From Carallia brachiata (Eukaryota > Streptophyta > Magnoliopsida > Malpighiales > Rhizophoraceae): 64,000 nucleotides of DNA. Of this stretch, positions 62,556-64,000 are shown one piece after another. The translations under genes were made by a program, and so were the position numbers. The notes under the pieces were generated by a model. The model was not told where the DNA came from. It saw only the letters and a list, made by a program, of their open reading frames with translations, and did not search any database. The number at the start of each line of letters is the position of its first letter. Positions within the stretch are counted from its first letter, which is position 1. Location: NCBI GenBank assembly GCA_021464245.1, contig JADCRB010000043.1:2801480-2865479 (forward strand). The letters are read 5' to 3'.

Positions 62556-63584
62556 ATTCATACTCTGGACACTTGGAAGTAAATTGGCAGGGAGAGATTT
62601 CAGGTTTGCTCCGTGCTCTGACGTTGGAACCACTGAACCAGGACTGAGCCAGGACCAGGGCCACCCAAGTCCGAGTCATCCACGGATTGGGCAGTAGCCC
62701 AGCCCACGAAGGATTCTTAGGACGACTTGGACGTGGACGTGGTTGCTGTTAATTTAAAATGTTTATGGGGGACCAACATATCCAAACAATTAAAGGACGA
62801 CATTCGAATGAATCTTTCGGTAGATTGGGCTTCAATACAGGCTTTCAAGGCTTTCCAAGTATCGGATCTGATTTTCCTGGCGTTCTCCTACCTTTTTGGA
62901 TGCTTTTGGTGGCAATGCCACTGTTGAAGCTGTCGTGCCCTCTGCAGCTTCCGCCACTAGCGTCGCCGTACCGGTCAACGGGGAGCGCCCACCCACTTAT
63001 GCATTCACTTCCGGTTCCATTGTACGAGTTCCTGGGCCGAGTTTTAGAGCCTTTGCTGCTGCTCGAAGGGACGTTGCTGGCGCCGACTCCAGCTCAAGTG
63101 CTGCAACTACCATCTAAATCTACTGTCTTGGCGGTTATTTCCTTGCTGCCACTGATTACCTTCCAGCCACCGCTGCCTGCCGCTGCTGTCGGAATGGATC
63201 AGAAATATTATTGTTGGAAGCTTGGGTTTTGAGTGACTTGTACTGCCCTTTTTTGTGTTTGTAGGTTTACAGTTTTGGAAATCATTGACAGGATATCCGC
63301 ACGAAACCCAATTTGTTCTGTTGTATGTGTTGCTGTTTGTGGCTATTTCCGGTTGAATTATATTTAGTTGACACATCGATATTAGGTAAATTTAGTTTCA
63401 GTCTGGTAAGTTATTTCAGATATAATGTCCTGTCTGTTTATGGTTAATTTGACTATCTATTGTGTAAGTCATTAGTGCTTATGTCTTTTTTTGTTTCAAT
63501 TAGACTTTTCTAATCACTTCGCGTCAGTCTTATGTACATTCTCGACGAATATCAATGCAACAATTTTGTTTTCAGTTAAAAATA
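62556..63584 (+). mobile_element. Possible retroposon with GC-rich body, related to 26,887-27,408
   Basis: A stretch of higher GC (about 62,580-63,200) in AT-rich surroundings ends ATCAATGCAACAATTTTG, like the end of the insertion at 26,887. AAAATAGAA occurs near both ends (about 62,549 and 63,585), a possible target duplication. It contains overlapping open frames: 62,759-63,232, 157 codons, and 62,896-63,117, Ala/Ser/Val-rich. I recognise no domain, and the frames may be chance in GC-rich DNA. It could also be a retrocopy of an unknown gene. Confidence 0.35.
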
Positions 63585-63599
63585 GAATCTTTGGAGAAC

Positions 63600-64000
63600 A
63601 GGTTGGTTCTTAAGACCAAAAAAAAGAAAAAAAAAAAAAGAGAAGGTTAGTTCAATCTGTTATTTCTAATATAAATATTGTAATGCTTTATTGAACTTTG
63701 TTTAGTGTTGTGTTTAAATTTTCGTGATTTATTCATCTTTTTTACTATTACTGCCTCCTTTATAACCAAAAAAAAAAAAAATAGTCACTTTTGTCAAATT
63801 AAGGATGAGAAGATATGTTCTACTTAAATAACATTACCGTTAACATGAATCCATTAAGAATTAAATAACTAAAGTTAGAGTGCCAACCAAAAGAGTCTTG
63901 TCTTGAGGGATCATATTAAATATAAATTACTTTTCATAACATGATTGAAAACTACGTTCGTAGGTATCGATTAGGTAACTCTCAAGCCCAATGAGAGAGG
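63600..64000. other. Right edge of window
   Basis: AT-rich DNA with two poly(A) runs (about 63,620-63,640 and 63,767-63,781). No feature is supportable. Confidence 0.5.

Noticed and set aside
62759..63232. 157-codon plus-strand frame as a host gene
   Set aside because: No recognisable domain, a competing overlapping frame, and location in a GC-rich repeat-like stretch. Kept only as part of a possible retroposon.
1..64000. CRISPR array, prokaryotic operon or phage
   Set aside because: Repeats are tandem gene units, microsatellites and transposons; genes are spliced and plant-type.

Overview
This 64 kb window is AT-rich plant nuclear DNA, most likely from a woody eudicot; the genus cannot be read from the sequence. 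The basis is spliced genes with GT-AG introns, a three-exon CYP98A structure, a plant-type FKBP-TPR gene, a WAT1/UMAMIT transporter, a Ty1-copia retrotransposon primed by initiator tRNA-Met, MITEs, a tRNA-derived SINE and long AT microsatellites. No bacterial or organellar signature was seen.

Positions 1-45,250 are a decayed tandem array of CYP98A cytochrome P450 genes, the family of p-coumaroyl shikimate/quinate 3'-hydroxylase (C3'H), all on the minus strand. Two copies look intact: copy B (15,027-19,300, 508 aa) and copy C (31,293-34,332, 509 aa). Copy A (4,409-7,777) carries two 1-nt deletions. Copies A' (8,042-9,017) and B' (19,574-21,148) kept only exon 2 and the first 22 codons of exon 3. 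Copy D (25,055-25,527) is a lone frameshifted exon 1. A C-terminal scrap at about 45,031-45,250 comes from a more canonical CYP98A. The A'+A and B'+B pairs share the same truncation junction, so a [truncated + full] pair was duplicated as a block.

The repeat units also carry flanking blocks (1-4,400; 11,700-15,000; 21,270-22,700; 26,640-31,290; 35,020-38,440). Most include a copy of what looks like the promoter and non-coding leader of an unidentified plus-strand gene ('gene X'). The only open exons found for gene X are at 38.7-44.5 kb, and a 5.3 kb Ty1-copia element with an ACACT target duplication splits one of them.

Positions 45,792-52,968 hold two single-copy minus-strand genes with complete exon models: a ROF1/FKBP62-like peptidyl-prolyl isomerase (12 exons, 535 aa, one GC-AG intron) and a WAT1-related/UMAMIT transporter (7 exons, 406 aa). 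Positions 53,000-64,000 are gene-poor, with a 5'-truncated LINE, a microsatellite and a GC-rich interspersed element near the right end.

If expressed, B and C would act at the ER membrane in phenolic ester 3'-hydroxylation (lignin, chlorogenic acid or related conjugates). FKBP and WAT1 are neighbours with no evident pathway link. The most notable features are the diversified CYP98A array, possible antisense transcription from duplicated gene X promoters, and a set of dated or empty-site-verified insertions.
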